Notes under the pieces: model-generated
The model's database searches: none
What the model was told of the DNA's origin: nothing
The model's input: the letters and a program-made list of their open reading frames with translations, nothing else
NCBI RefSeq assembly: GCF_000277815.2
Contig: NC_018473.1
Span: 1 to 64,000 of the forward strand
Direction of reading: 5' to 3'
From: Encephalitozoon hellem ATCC 50504
Lineage: Eukaryota; Microsporidia; Unikaryonidae
DNA: 64,000 nt
Position numbers and translations under genes: made by a program
Part shown: positions 35,831 through 45,341 of the stretch, in pieces
How positions within the stretch are numbered: position 1 is the stretch's first letter
How the letters are laid out: every line of letters starts with the position of its first letter

Positions 35831-37000
35831 ATGTTAGGAGACTTTAAAGTGATAAAAAGATGTAGTACGACAAATGCAAGAGTTTCAAAGTTTGAACTAA
35901 ACGATGTATGTCTCGAGCTGCCTATATTCATGCCTGTAGGGACGTATGGAGCAATGAAAGGGATCTGCGTGCCAAGACTTCAGGAGAGCATGATCTTGGC
36001 AAACACATACCACCTTAGGGCACTGGGGAAAAGTATCAAGAAGTTTATGAAATATGACAGAGGGATGCTAACGGACTCTGGAGGATTCCAGATTGGGAGC
36101 TTGCCTGATGTTGTTGTCACGGAAGAAGGTGTGAGGTTTGGAACCACGCTTTTTACACCAGAAGACAGTATGGACATACAGACGAAGTTAGGTGCAGACA
36201 TTATCATGCAGCTTGACGATGTTGTGAATCCATGCGAGGAAAGAGAGAAAATAGAGGTTGCAATGAGAAGATCCATTAGATGGATGGACAGATGCATCAA
36301 TGCAATCAATGGCTGTGGAACGGATGGATGCAACAAAAAGATTAAGAAAGAGACAGATGTCCCACAAATAAAGCTTGACGAGAAGAGCACGCAAATACTA
36401 TTTCCCATAATACAAGGCGGTCTTGACGAGGATTTAAGGGCAGAAAGTATTGCTGAGATTCTCAAAAGATCTCCAAAAGGCCTCGCAATAGGTGGATTGA
36501 GTGGAGGAGAGGAAAAGTCGGAGTTTGCAAGGACCGTTTACTTTTGTATCCAAAACCTTCCTGAAGACATCCCAAGGTATCTTATGGGTGTAGGATACCC
36601 GGAAGATATTGTGGTGTGTGCAGCACTAGGAAGTGACATGTCAGATTGTGTCTATCCAACAAGGACGGCAAGATTTGGAAAGGCTCTTTCTGACACGGGG
36701 GACGTTTGCTTCACTCCAAAGCTTAAAAATGATAAAAGAAAAATAGACGAGGATTGCAGCTGCTATGTATGCTCTAAATATTCGCGAGCATTTATATTTT
36801 CTATCAAGGGAACCACGAACTTCTGCATGCTTCTCTCGATTCATAACCTGCATTACATGAGAGGTCTTACAAGAAGAATCAGAGAGTCTATAATGGAAGA
36901 TAAATATCCTGAATTTATTAAAACTTTCATGAGGAGAAGATTTAGAGAAATACCCGAATGGATAAGAACAGCTCTTGGGAAAGTTGGAGTGGAGATATGA
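35831..37000 (+). CDS. QTRT1: Queuine tRNA-ribosyltransferase catalytic subunit (TGT/QTRT1)
   Basis: A 389-aa TIM-barrel enzyme that swaps guanine 34 of GUN-anticodon tRNAs for queuine. Conserved blocks are TDSGGFQ (81-87), the IGGLSGGE loop (220-227), YLMGVGYPEDI (250-260), the SDMSDCVYPTR segment with the nucleophilic Asp (268-278), and the zinc site C309-x-C311-x2-C314...H338. Eukaryotes cannot make queuine and import it, so this parasite must take it from the host. A QTRT2-like partner is not seen in this window. GACCCTGA precedes the ATG. The opposite-strand frames here are shadows. Confidence 0.95.
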   Translation: MLGDFKVIKRCSTTNARVSKFELNDVCLELPIFMPVGTYGAMKGICVPRLQESMILANTYHLRALGKSIKKFMKYDRGMLTDSGGFQIGSLPDVVVTEEGVRFGTTLFTPEDSMDIQTKLGADIIMQLDDVVNPCEEREKIEVAMRRSIRWMDRCINAINGCGTDGCNKKIKKETDVPQIKLDEKSTQILFPIIQGGLDEDLRAESIAEILKRSPKGLAIGGLSGGEEKSEFARTVYFCIQNLPEDIPRYLMGVGYPEDIVVCAALGSDMSDCVYPTRTARFGKALSDTGDVCFTPKLKNDKRKIDEDCSCYVCSKYSRAFIFSIKGTTNFCMLLSIHNLHYMRGLTRRIRESIMEDKYPEFIKTFMRRRFREIPEWIRTALGKVGVEI

Positions 37001-37054
37001 AGCTCCGGCTCATACGGGAATCTCTTTGCACAGCCAATAAATGCACTCCCCCAA

Positions 37055-37273
37055 TTAGCTCTTTTGAGTGAAGTCCTTGACAATGTCAAACTTCAGAAGC
37101 TTGTCTACAATGTCTACGTGTCCTAAGAACATTCTTCTGCAGCATATTCTTTTCATCCCCAACTCGTCAAGTGCCTCCGCCTCTCTCTTGTCCGTTTTTA
37201 GAAGCTCCAGATATGGCTCCCACTTGCTGGAGATCTCCTTTCCACAAGTGAAGCATCTTATTGGGATTATCAT
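37055..37273 (-). CDS. RPB10: RNA polymerase I/II/III shared subunit RPB10
   Basis: A 72-aa zinc protein shared by all three nuclear RNA polymerases, needed for enzyme assembly. The N terminus [12 protein letters not shown], the block [14 protein letters not shown] and the C-terminal HVDIVDKLL match RPB10 residue for residue in layout; the four zinc cysteines (C7, C10 and the CC pair) are present. Length is typical (yeast 70 aa). The ATG at 37273 follows CCCTCTGCAAA; the longer frame is rejected because the family always begins MII. It is divergent from the PIN1 gene (65 bp). Confidence 0.96.
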   Translation of the reverse strand: MIIPIRCFTCGKEISSKWEPYLELLKTDKREAEALDELGMKRICCRRMFLGHVDIVDKLLKFDIVKDFTQKS

Positions 37274-37338
37274 TTTGCAGAGGGCGTGGATTTTGATGCT
37301 AAAATGCATTACAATAGTTGCATCCAGTTATACCCTGG

Positions 37339-37755
37339 ATGTGGACAAAGCTTAAAGATAAGGAGACTGGGCATTCATACTTTTACAACACAGAGACAGG
37401 CGAAAAAACAGATAGAAGACCTATGGAGGGCTTTAGATTGTACCACATACTTATAAAACATGAGAAATCGAGAAAGCCTGTAGATGTAAGTGTTGACGAA
37501 GCCTTCTCTAGAATAAAGGCAATACACGAGGATCTAAAAGCAAAGATTCATGATAAAAGTTTTAAGGACTTCTTTAAAGAGGCTGCATTCAAGTATTCCC
37601 AATGCTCGTCTGCAAAAAGAGGCGGGGACCTAGGGTTTGTATGTGGAAACGAAATGATGAAGGAGTTTGAGAGGCCTGCGTTTTCTCTTCAAAGAGGAGA
37701 GATTTCAGAGCCTGTATCCACACCCTCAGGATTTCACATAATCTACCGAAGGTAA
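37339..37755 (+). CDS. ESS1: Phosphorylation-dependent prolyl isomerase PIN1/ESS1
   Basis: A 138-aa parvulin-type peptidyl-prolyl isomerase acting on phospho-Ser/Thr-Pro sites, including the RNA polymerase II tail. The catalytic domain has the first His (RLYHILIKH), the basic phosphate-binding cluster (SRK after it), the active Cys (SQCSSAKRGGDLGF) and the final SGFHIIYR. The N-terminal WW domain (1-30) keeps the first Trp but has Asp where the second Trp should be. ATACCCTGG precedes the ATG; the longer frame starts with TTG. It is convergent with MCM5 (29-bp gap). Confidence 0.93.
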   Translation: MWTKLKDKETGHSYFYNTETGEKTDRRPMEGFRLYHILIKHEKSRKPVDVSVDEAFSRIKAIHEDLKAKIHDKSFKDFFKEAAFKYSQCSSAKRGGDLGFVCGNEMMKEFERPAFSLQRGEISEPVSTPSGFHIIYRR

Positions 37756-37784
37756 ACTGCAGAGACAATCTTATGCTTATTTAT

Positions 37785-39875
37785 TTAAGGCTGCCTTATT
37801 AATATTCTTCCCATATCTCTGGCTATTAACTTTTCTTGTCTGCACATATAGTCAATGGCCTTTCTGCACATCCATTCATCTTTTCCTCCGAGTCTCTTGA
37901 TTAAATCGTTATACTTTATCGACCCGCCGATCGGCACAAGCAATTTTATTCTAGTGCATATCTCTTCGATATCGTTGATCACATCGGGACGAATCATTCC
38001 TTCCAGCATGTGGCCCTGAGAAACTGCATTCATTGTGCTCACATTAAAAAGCCTTATTGCTTCTTCCACATGCTTTTCTGTGACAACCTGGCTCAATTCC
38101 ATTTTTGCAAGCGATTCTCCCACGCGTATTATTGCTTCTAGCTGCCTAACTGTTATTGGTATTGCATTTCGCTTAAGAGTATTATGCTCAAATTCCCTGA
38201 CTTCTTTCCTAGTGTTGACATAGTATCTTGATAGCTGCTTAGATGCTGCATCGGAAAGTGTCGGAAATATCTTACTCTTGGCATATTGCACATACCTCTT
38301 TATCACATGAACTGGAATGACATCCTGCCCCTTGTCTTCTTCATTCTCCCATTTTTCTTTTTCATCCTCCCATGAGCCCAGACGGCTACCATCTTCCTTG
38401 ATCTTGTTTTGATGAACAGAAAGAACGTGTCTTGCAAGAACAGTGTCGTTCGGCCCAAACTTGTCCTTCAAGATAAATATGCAGTCAAACCTAGAAAGAA
38501 TCGTAGCCCCGAACTCAATGTTTTCGTCAGGTGTCTTGTAATCATCATATCTTCCAAATACTGGATTTGCTGCTGCAAGGATGCTCGTCCTAGTATTCAG
38601 CATGGTTGTTATTCCGGCCTTTGCTATCGATATCGTTTGCTGCTCCATAGCCTCGTGGATTGCAACTCTGTCATGTTCATCCATCTTATCAAACTCATCG
38701 ATGCAGCATATTCCATTGTCCGCAAGCACCAGTGCCCCTCCCTCAAGATAGAACTCTCCACTGCTATCTCTTATGACACTTGCTGTTAGCCCTGCTGCAG
38801 AACTGCCCTTCCCGCTAGTGTAAACACCAACAGGAGACACTAATTCCATGAACTTCAGAAGCTGGGATTTGGCCATTCCAGGATCCCCCAGAAGAAGAAC
38901 GTTGATATCTCCTCGAAGAGTGACCTTGTCTTCGAATATCCTCCTGGTTCCTCCAAATAACATACAAGCAAGAGCTTTCTTTACATCCTCATGCCCGTAT
39001 ACAGAGGGCGCAATCGATCTCGAGATCCTCTCGTAAATGTTTGTCTTGCTAAGGCTTCTGAAGCTTTCCTCCTCTTCTTCCGTAAACATCTTCGAGGCCT
39101 TAAGGCTTCTATGCTCAAGCCCTATCACCTTTACAATTGGAACAGAACTGTCCCGGATCATCCTCATACAATAAATCCCAGTAACAACAACCTTTGATCC
39201 GGGGATCAAGCTATTAACCATACCCTTTTCAAGAACTAAGCTAAAATGCCTAGGTGTTTCTCCAACAGGAATATCCTCAAAAAACTCCTGGATCTTCACA
39301 TACTGTACGTCTATCACTCGGCTTTTCTCAGGTATGACTATGTAGGGATCAGTGGGACATTCCGCTTTGTCACATGCCCTCGGGATCATGTCCACCACTT
39401 CTTTACTGTTAAGGCAGTTCCTGCAGACAAGAAACAGCGTCTTTGGCTTTGCAATGACAGAAGATGCAGAAACAACTATCCCCTGAATTTTCACTATCTT
39501 GTTCGTTTTTGATGCATTTATCTCTCTGATGGGTATGCTTCTACCGTCAGAAACTATGCAAAGCTGGAATCCTTGCACTCCTTCCGTATTGTATCTGCCA
39601 ACTATTGCTTCTTCAAACCATTCGATGGCTTTTTCGGGCCTCCTGGACAGCTCCTGTGACAGGAGATCAGAGTATTGGTAAATATGCTCTAGCTTGACCG
39701 TCAGAGAGAAGTTTTTCTGGTTTATGTTCGACGAAAGCACGTGGGAATACTCTTTGTGTGTTGTTTTAAACTGCTCGATAAATCGGATGAATTCATTTTT
39801 CACTGCCTCCCCGTTCACAACAGGATCATTGGTCACCAGATCGATGCTCGCAATTTTATGCTCGTCCCATGACAT
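37785..39875 (-). CDS. MCM5: Replicative helicase subunit MCM5
   Basis: A 696-aa AAA+ subunit of the MCM2-7 DNA helicase. The zinc site is C151/C154/C168/C173, Walker A is GDPGMAKS (330-337), Walker B is CIDEFDKM (391-398), and the block SRFDCIFILKD contains the arginine finger. MCM5 rather than another paralog is indicated by the segments PTDPYIVIPEKSRVIDVQYVK and the GETPRH block after them. Length equals the family norm. The ATG at 39875 follows GAGCCCTATCAAA; the longer frame starts with TTG. It is divergent from the TFIIE-beta gene, 65 bp away. Confidence 0.95.
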   Translation of the reverse strand: MSWDEHKIASIDLVTNDPVVNGEAVKNEFIRFIEQFKTTHKEYSHVLSSNINQKNFSLTVKLEHIYQYSDLLSQELSRRPEKAIEWFEEAIVGRYNTEGVQGFQLCIVSDGRSIPIREINASKTNKIVKIQGIVVSASSVIAKPKTLFLVCRNCLNSKEVVDMIPRACDKAECPTDPYIVIPEKSRVIDVQYVKIQEFFEDIPVGETPRHFSLVLEKGMVNSLIPGSKVVVTGIYCMRMIRDSSVPIVKVIGLEHRSLKASKMFTEEEEESFRSLSKTNIYERISRSIAPSVYGHEDVKKALACMLFGGTRRIFEDKVTLRGDINVLLLGDPGMAKSQLLKFMELVSPVGVYTSGKGSSAAGLTASVIRDSSGEFYLEGGALVLADNGICCIDEFDKMDEHDRVAIHEAMEQQTISIAKAGITTMLNTRTSILAAANPVFGRYDDYKTPDENIEFGATILSRFDCIFILKDKFGPNDTVLARHVLSVHQNKIKEDGSRLGSWEDEKEKWENEEDKGQDVIPVHVIKRYVQYAKSKIFPTLSDAASKQLSRYYVNTRKEVREFEHNTLKRNAIPITVRQLEAIIRVGESLAKMELSQVVTEKHVEEAIRLFNVSTMNAVSQGHMLEGMIRPDVINDIEEICTRIKLLVPIGGSIKYNDLIKRLGGKDEWMCRKAIDYMCRQEKLIARDMGRILIRQP

Positions 39876-39940
39876 TTTGATAGGGCTCTTCTTCACACAA
39901 TTCAACAACTAGAATTAAACACAACAGTTCTATCCCAGAT

Positions 39941-40597
39941 ATGGCCCATGATCACATAGACTCAATAGACAGAGGAATCCCAAGACATACAAACACCTAT
40001 ATACATTCCGTAATCAGCCTTCTAAAGCAGTATGATAGGCCGCTGACTTTCGAGGAAATCAAAGACAAGACAAGAATCGATCTCCACAATAACTATATGC
40101 TCCTCCAGTCTATCAAGAAAAATCCGAGGATTGTTGCAACACACAGTACTTTGATGTTCAAGCCTTTGTATTCCATAAGAGGTGTGGAGGACTTGAGAAA
40201 AGTGATGAGAGAAATAAATGGGGAAGAGGGACTGGAAATGAGCAAGCTCATGGACTCTCCAGTTAACATTGCACCTTTTGTGGAAGAGTTGAGGAGGAAT
40301 GGAGAGATAATTGTGCTCAACGATATAGACGGATCTGAAGTGGTGTTTTGGAATGACATGCATGAGAAGCCTGTTGATCCGCAGATAAAAAGCCTATGGA
40401 GCCAGGTTAGAATATCTACATATCACGATCTAATAAGAGAGCTCAACACTGCAGGGCTGAAGATAGAGAAGGTCGAAAATGTCAAGAAAAGGCCCACAAT
40501 AAAGATTAAGAAAGACAGGAGGAGCAGAAGGAGAATCAGAATAACTAACACGCATGTAAAAGGGCTTGACCTAAGCGGGGTGCAAGATGAAAGGTAA
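39941..40597 (+). CDS. TFA2: Transcription factor TFIIE beta subunit
   Basis: A 218-aa protein of the RNA polymerase II preinitiation complex that helps recruit TFIIH. It has two winged-helix regions: one near residues 20-75, with NPRIVATHSTLMFKPLYSIR, and one near 75-130, with a VVFWND block (family: ILFFND). The C terminus is a basic stretch (KKRPTIKIKKDRRSRRRIR) that resembles the basic tail of TFIIE-beta and could contact DNA. It is shorter than the human protein (291 aa), mainly at the N terminus. ATCCCAGAT precedes the ATG. RAD3 of TFIIH is also in this window. Confidence 0.88.
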   Translation: MAHDHIDSIDRGIPRHTNTYIHSVISLLKQYDRPLTFEEIKDKTRIDLHNNYMLLQSIKKNPRIVATHSTLMFKPLYSIRGVEDLRKVMREINGEEGLEMSKLMDSPVNIAPFVEELRRNGEIIVLNDIDGSEVVFWNDMHEKPVDPQIKSLWSQVRISTYHDLIRELNTAGLKIEKVENVKKRPTIKIKKDRRSRRRIRITNTHVKGLDLSGVQDER

Positions 40598-40656
40598 GAA
40601 TCGATTCCATTGCAGGCCTCTTGTAACGAAACGCATTTATTAAACGGTTTACCTCT

Positions 40657-41337
40657 TTAAACAGTTGTCTTGTATTCCAGCCCATCTACACTGTACAGGT
40701 GACAGTCTCTCAGGAGAAGATCGATATTTTCTCTGATTTCGTTTTCAGGATACTTAGATGAAAGCATTTTGATGACTACGTTGATGTGGAGCCCGTTTTC
40801 GTCCTGGTTCTTCCTGTAACACTCCAATATATCCTCCTGAACTCTATCGAGTCTTGCACCATCCCCCCTTACTTCTTCTCTTTGAAGCTGTCTAGTGTAG
40901 AATAAATGCTGGTAGATGCAGTTCAGAAAATGATAGGTAATAAGGTTCGAGTCTTCTACCTGAGACAGATGAGATACAGACACGCTTCTCTTGCCGTTAA
41001 ATGTTCTGAGAGACCCACTGATTCTGAGAAGATTTCTTTCCTCAAGGACTTTGCATTGCTCTTCCTCGTAAGAATTGCTTGGCCAGAATGTGCAATCTGT
41101 GCTTCCTGTTCCATCCTCCAAAACGAACATTGACCCTGTTGCCGATATCCTTGATGAAACAACCCAGCCAATGATCTGAATGTTTGTAACCTCTGCAGAG
41201 TCTACAAGATGCGTCGAGGACGGCTCGTCAAACTCGCAGTTGTTGATCTGCTTGATTGTGAGTGCCCTTAGTGTCTTGACTCCTAGAAACTCTCTTTTTG
41301 GAGAACTCTGGATGTATCCGCCATCGCTTCTATCCAT
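40657..41337 (-). CDS. RFA2: Replication protein A 32-kDa subunit (RPA2/RFA2)
   Basis: A 226-aa single-strand DNA-binding protein subunit used in replication and repair. It begins with a short Ser/Gly-rich stretch (MDRSDGGYIQSSP), as in RPA2, then an OB fold (about 25-150) with the blocks VTNIQIIGWVVS and VLEDGTGSTDCTFWP, and ends in a winged-helix domain (about 165-226). The ATG at 41337 follows CAGGGCCCAT and gives the family N terminus; the longer frame overlaps the divergent UTP21 gene. The two ATGs are 40 bp apart. Confidence 0.93.
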   Translation of the reverse strand: MDRSDGGYIQSSPKREFLGVKTLRALTIKQINNCEFDEPSSTHLVDSAEVTNIQIIGWVVSSRISATGSMFVLEDGTGSTDCTFWPSNSYEEEQCKVLEERNLLRISGSLRTFNGKRSVSVSHLSQVEDSNLITYHFLNCIYQHLFYTRQLQREEVRGDGARLDRVQEDILECYRKNQDENGLHINVVIKMLSSKYPENEIRENIDLLLRDCHLYSVDGLEYKTTV

Positions 41338-41377
41338 ATGGGCCCTGATTTCCAGTACCAAAAATTTGCCCTTTGTG

Positions 41378-43573
41378 ATGAAGACTAACGAGTCAGATCT
41401 CTTTAAGAGATATAGAGTTGCCAACCAGATGGCCTCAAGCTTTCCATTAATGGTCAGGGAAGCCAACAACAGTGTTTTTGTGACGTCCACGACGCGCACA
41501 AGCTATATGATATATGATGTAAAAAAGATGAATCTTCTCTTCTGCGGGCCTACCTTTGGCAGAATTCATTGCACATACCAGAGAGGAGATGTTGTGTATG
41601 TTGGTTCGTACAGAGATGTGTATGTCACCACCCGGGGAGGAGTGGTCCGATGCTTTACACTGCCTTCGGGCTCTGTTCAGTCCAACAAGAGGGTCAGGGT
41701 GTCCGAAGAGAGTATGGAAGCAATAATCAGACAGATACTTGGGTTTGGAGAGATCGTTCTTATTCTGACGCAGAACGAGCTGTTTGTCACAGAGGATTTG
41801 AACGAGATGTATAAGATTGAGCATGACGAGATTGAAAGACTATTCCACCCCCATACATATATCAACAAGGTTGTTAAAGTTCTCAAGGGAGGAAAAATGG
41901 TACTGTACAACGTGTCCTCCAGAAAGGAGGTATATGCATACAAGCCATTTGAGGCTGCGATAACGGCAATTGAGCAAAGCCCTGTAGTCGATGTTGTCGG
42001 GATAGGGCTAGAGAATGGTACCATACACATATTCAATCTAAGAACAGACAGAGTGCTGTTTTCATTCAAGCTCCAAAATGCAGTTAAAGAGCTTAGCTTT
42101 GGAGGAAGCCGCCTCATGGCAATAACCAGGGAAGGGATGTTTATATTTGACCTGAACTCGAAGAAGAAGATGATAGCGATGGAAAACATGCCTGACGGGG
42201 GTGGCAAAGAGGAAGACTGCCCTATGGGAGGGATCCTAAGCGGGAAGTTCTTAGACGACGGGTCTCTTGTAGCATCTACAAAGGATTCCTTATCCATCTA
42301 CGAGGTAAAGGATTACAATCTTGAGGTAATCAAGAGAAGGAGAACATATAACAATGAGATAATAGGGATAGAGTTTATGGATGAGAGAAACGTGCTTGTA
42401 TTTGGCCCAAGGTGTGTGTTCAATATGAATGTGTATAGGGACGAGCAGAACTTCATGTTCAAGTTCAAAGGAGATATCGAAATGATGGATGTGAACAAGA
42501 GCATAGTGTGTTTCGGAAAAAGAAGCCTCCATGCTCTTAACTTCCTAGAGAAGAACTCAAAATTTATTCTAAATAAGGATATCAACTGTTTGGCTGTGTA
42601 TAAGGATTTCTGCTGCTTCGGCAAGGACAAGATCATTTTAATGAATCTAAAATCAAAGCTTGTGCATGGCAAGTTTTCTGTAGGTGAGGAGCTGGTTGAT
42701 CTTGCAATGGACTTCACGAAAATAGTTGCAGCTACGAGTTCGGGGATACGTGTGTATACTACAAAAGGGAGCGAGATTGGCAGATATGAGGTGGAAGGAA
42801 TAGTGTCTATCAGGCTGATCGAGAACTTCACTGTCATTTGCACATCCACCCAGATCCTGTTTTACGATGATGGAGTCTCGAGAGTATTTAAGTCGTCAGA
42901 TAAGATAGTAGACTATTGTGTGTCAAGCGATTCGAAATGGATAGCTATCCTGAGCAACCAAAACGTTTTTATCTATGACATTCTAACCACGACGCTCCTC
43001 GACATGCTTGTATTAGATAGTGAAGCAAAGTTTATCAGGTTTTCTCCTAATCTTGATTTTCTTCTGGCTGTGTCTAGAGACAATGATCTTATTCTATTTT
43101 CGAACAAGAGCAATTTCCAGTCGTCCGCAGAACCCAAGGAAGCCGTGCTGAATCTCTCCGAGTTTAGGAAGAGGAGCAGTGCAGAAGAGGCAGGATGGAG
43201 GCATAAGAGGGGAAATCTTTATTCCGAGCTTCTACTCTTAAAGGGATTGCAGAATAACTTCGAAGAAAGGGATTCCAACAATTCTGATGGATCAGAAATG
43301 CTAGAGAAACTCTTAGATGAGGACTGGGTAAGAAGTATGAGCAAAGAAGATGTTCAGAAGGTTATATGCCTTGTCACACCTCATGTACTTACATCCATGG
43401 ACATTGTCCAAAGAATCTTATTTAATGTGCTAAGGTATAAGTCCCACATGCTGGAACCCAACGACATACATGTCTTGAATGAGAAGTTTGCTAAGGAGTG
43501 GAATGATTTTGAAGAAAACGCAATGAAGGTTATCGGGTATCTTGGAATTGAATCTGACGGGCTACTTCAATAG
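41378..43573 (+). CDS. UTP21: SSU processome WD40 protein UTP21 (WDR36)
   Basis: A 731-aa nucleolar protein of tandem beta-propellers plus a C-terminal helical Utp21 domain. Matches to WDR36/UTP21 include the early segment with MVREANNSVFVTSTTRTSYM then IYDVKKMNLLF, and HPHTYINKVV...PVVDVVGIGLENGTIHIFNLR (family: PAVDVVAIGLMSGQVIIHNI). It works in the UTP-B module during 18S rRNA maturation. Repeats of the second propeller are degenerate. The ATG at 41378 follows GCCCTTTGTG. It is shorter than yeast UTP21 (939 aa). Confidence 0.9.
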   Translation: MKTNESDLFKRYRVANQMASSFPLMVREANNSVFVTSTTRTSYMIYDVKKMNLLFCGPTFGRIHCTYQRGDVVYVGSYRDVYVTTRGGVVRCFTLPSGSVQSNKRVRVSEESMEAIIRQILGFGEIVLILTQNELFVTEDLNEMYKIEHDEIERLFHPHTYINKVVKVLKGGKMVLYNVSSRKEVYAYKPFEAAITAIEQSPVVDVVGIGLENGTIHIFNLRTDRVLFSFKLQNAVKELSFGGSRLMAITREGMFIFDLNSKKKMIAMENMPDGGGKEEDCPMGGILSGKFLDDGSLVASTKDSLSIYEVKDYNLEVIKRRRTYNNEIIGIEFMDERNVLVFGPRCVFNMNVYRDEQNFMFKFKGDIEMMDVNKSIVCFGKRSLHALNFLEKNSKFILNKDINCLAVYKDFCCFGKDKIILMNLKSKLVHGKFSVGEELVDLAMDFTKIVAATSSGIRVYTTKGSEIGRYEVEGIVSIRLIENFTVICTSTQILFYDDGVSRVFKSSDKIVDYCVSSDSKWIAILSNQNVFIYDILTTTLLDMLVLDSEAKFIRFSPNLDFLLAVSRDNDLILFSNKSNFQSSAEPKEAVLNLSEFRKRSSAEEAGWRHKRGNLYSELLLLKGLQNNFEERDSNNSDGSEMLEKLLDEDWVRSMSKEDVQKVICLVTPHVLTSMDIVQRILFNVLRYKSHMLEPNDIHVLNEKFAKEWNDFEENAMKVIGYLGIESDGLLQ

Positions 43574-43593
43574 AACAATACACCTTCAGATCT

Positions 43594-45255
43594 TCATCTT
43601 CTTGGAACAATGAATTTCGAAGCAACCAATAAACAAATTGACATAACTATTAGTAAGAGCATAGGCCTACTCTCAATGACGGTTAAAGGCACAGCCTTCT
43701 GACTTTTCAGGACTGGAAGCTTTATGGGAAGGGAAAGCGAAGTGAAGACAGGCGAGCATACGTCGTATTGGTCAAGACACCAGAGGTTTCCATCCTTAGA
43801 CGGGCACTTTTCACTGAAAAACTTGCCAACCCTCTCGCACATCAAAGCTTCTGTTTGTAGCACCCCTCTCTTGCAGACACCCTCTGGAATAGGCCTCGAC
43901 CCATCTTTGGCATATCTGATTCTACACTCGGGAGATTCACCATCACAATAACTTCCCTTCTCGCAATCCATCTTGTGAACATTTGAGGATTTCTCCTTAC
44001 ACATTGTATTTTTTGGAAGTAGGCCACAATCTCTGCAGCATCTTCCATTTCTATCATCACACCGTGCCCAGGGCCTTAACTTGCATTGCTTGGTGCAGCA
44101 AATAGAGCCATTTGGAAGGCCCGAATCACATTCCTTTCCCTCTCCCATCACACCGTTCCCACACGTGTCCATATCTCTAAACTTCGACTCATTTCTCAGG
44201 ATAAAGCTTTCTATTGCCTCTATGGCCTTATGCCCAAGAGAAACATGCTCTTCTTTCTCTAATGGGCTTTCCTCCTCTCTCATCAAGCACTCCCCATCTG
44301 CCTCATGCTCAGCACCTAATCCATGTGCTATTTCATGTGCCATCACCTTTCCTTTATAGAAATACGAATCTAGTTCGGAAATCCTGATAACGCCGAACCT
44401 TTTTGTGGCAGAGCTTACTCCCCCAACAAATGTCAATCCATTCACCTTTATACTGGACGTCTGGAGAAGAAGGATCAGGTTTGACTTCTTCAGAAACTCC
44501 CCAACATTTGTGTCCATCGGAGCAGACCCGAAAGTTCGGCTGAAAGCATTTAGCATTCTGATACTGTCGGCCTTTTCTATATATTCTGGATTGAAGCCTC
44601 TATTTTTTATCATCTCCAGCTCTTGTAATCTACTAAAGGGCTCTTGGATCAAGGGCCTGTCCACAACATTGAGGATGCCATTCAAGGATAACTCAATTCC
44701 GCGGATATTCCATTTGTTTCCTTCGAATATATCCTTTGCATTCTTGAATATCTCTATAGTGTCAAGGTTGATATCTGGGCCTATCTCTTGAACCCTGTCG
44801 TAATCATTAATCAAGAAGATCTTGATGACTCTTTTCTTTTCTGTCTCGGCATGCTTCTTGGAGACATGCTCCTGTGTACCTGCAGAAACCCGCCTCAACT
44901 CCTCAATCTCAACTTTTCCGTCTTCAGTTGATTTGATCTGATACATAACTCCGGAGGACACAAATGATCCATAAATGGAATTGCAGAAGGACATCGATCC
45001 ATAGCACTCCTCTTCATAAAGGCATGTAACGGAGAAGTCGCAAAGGTTCTGCCTCATAAGCACACCATTGACTTTAAGAGATGAATCATTCAATGCAAGT
45101 CTAAACTCCCTTCCAAAAGCCTCGAAGGTCACAGCAAGATTAGAAGATGAAGGGATGCTTTCTATGGGAAGGACCTTGTTATCCAAGGTTGTAAACACCA
45201 TGTCTATTTCTTCTGCCATACAAGACACAGAGGCAAGCAGCACAAACAAGAACAT
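43594..45255 (-). CDS. ADAM-type membrane zinc metalloprotease with disintegrin domain
   Basis: A 553-aa secretory-pathway protein: signal peptide (MFLFVLLASVSC), pro-region with several cysteines, a metzincin catalytic domain with HEIAHGLGAEH (307-317), a Cys-rich disintegrin-like region (about 365-460), and one membrane helix near the C terminus (MLLLIVMSICLLVASKF) with a tiny basic tail. The catalytic Glu and three His are intact, so it should be active. It may process surface or spore-wall proteins or bind host cells; this is inference. The ATG at 45255 gives a proper signal peptide; the longer frame does not. Divergent from RRP45. Confidence 0.9.
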   Translation of the reverse strand: MFLFVLLASVSCMAEEIDMVFTTLDNKVLPIESIPSSSNLAVTFEAFGREFRLALNDSSLKVNGVLMRQNLCDFSVTCLYEEECYGSMSFCNSIYGSFVSSGVMYQIKSTEDGKVEIEELRRVSAGTQEHVSKKHAETEKKRVIKIFLINDYDRVQEIGPDINLDTIEIFKNAKDIFEGNKWNIRGIELSLNGILNVVDRPLIQEPFSRLQELEMIKNRGFNPEYIEKADSIRMLNAFSRTFGSAPMDTNVGEFLKKSNLILLLQTSSIKVNGLTFVGGVSSATKRFGVIRISELDSYFYKGKVMAHEIAHGLGAEHEADGECLMREEESPLEKEEHVSLGHKAIEAIESFILRNESKFRDMDTCGNGVMGEGKECDSGLPNGSICCTKQCKLRPWARCDDRNGRCCRDCGLLPKNTMCKEKSSNVHKMDCEKGSYCDGESPECRIRYAKDGSRPIPEGVCKRGVLQTEALMCERVGKFFSEKCPSKDGNLWCLDQYDVCSPVFTSLSLPIKLPVLKSQKAVPLTVIESRPMLLLIVMSICLLVASKFIVPRR

Positions 45256-45341
45256 ATTGTTTACCGGTTTCTGTGGCTTTGTGTTATGAAACAAACTCGG
45301 CCTGCAAAACGCCTTCAGGTGGGCAAAGAAGAGTCCCCTTG

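Noticed and set aside
37785..39875. Met in the MCM5 Walker A motif (GDPGMAKS)
   Set aside because: The position is variable among MCM proteins (Thr, Val, Ser), so the change alone is not significant.
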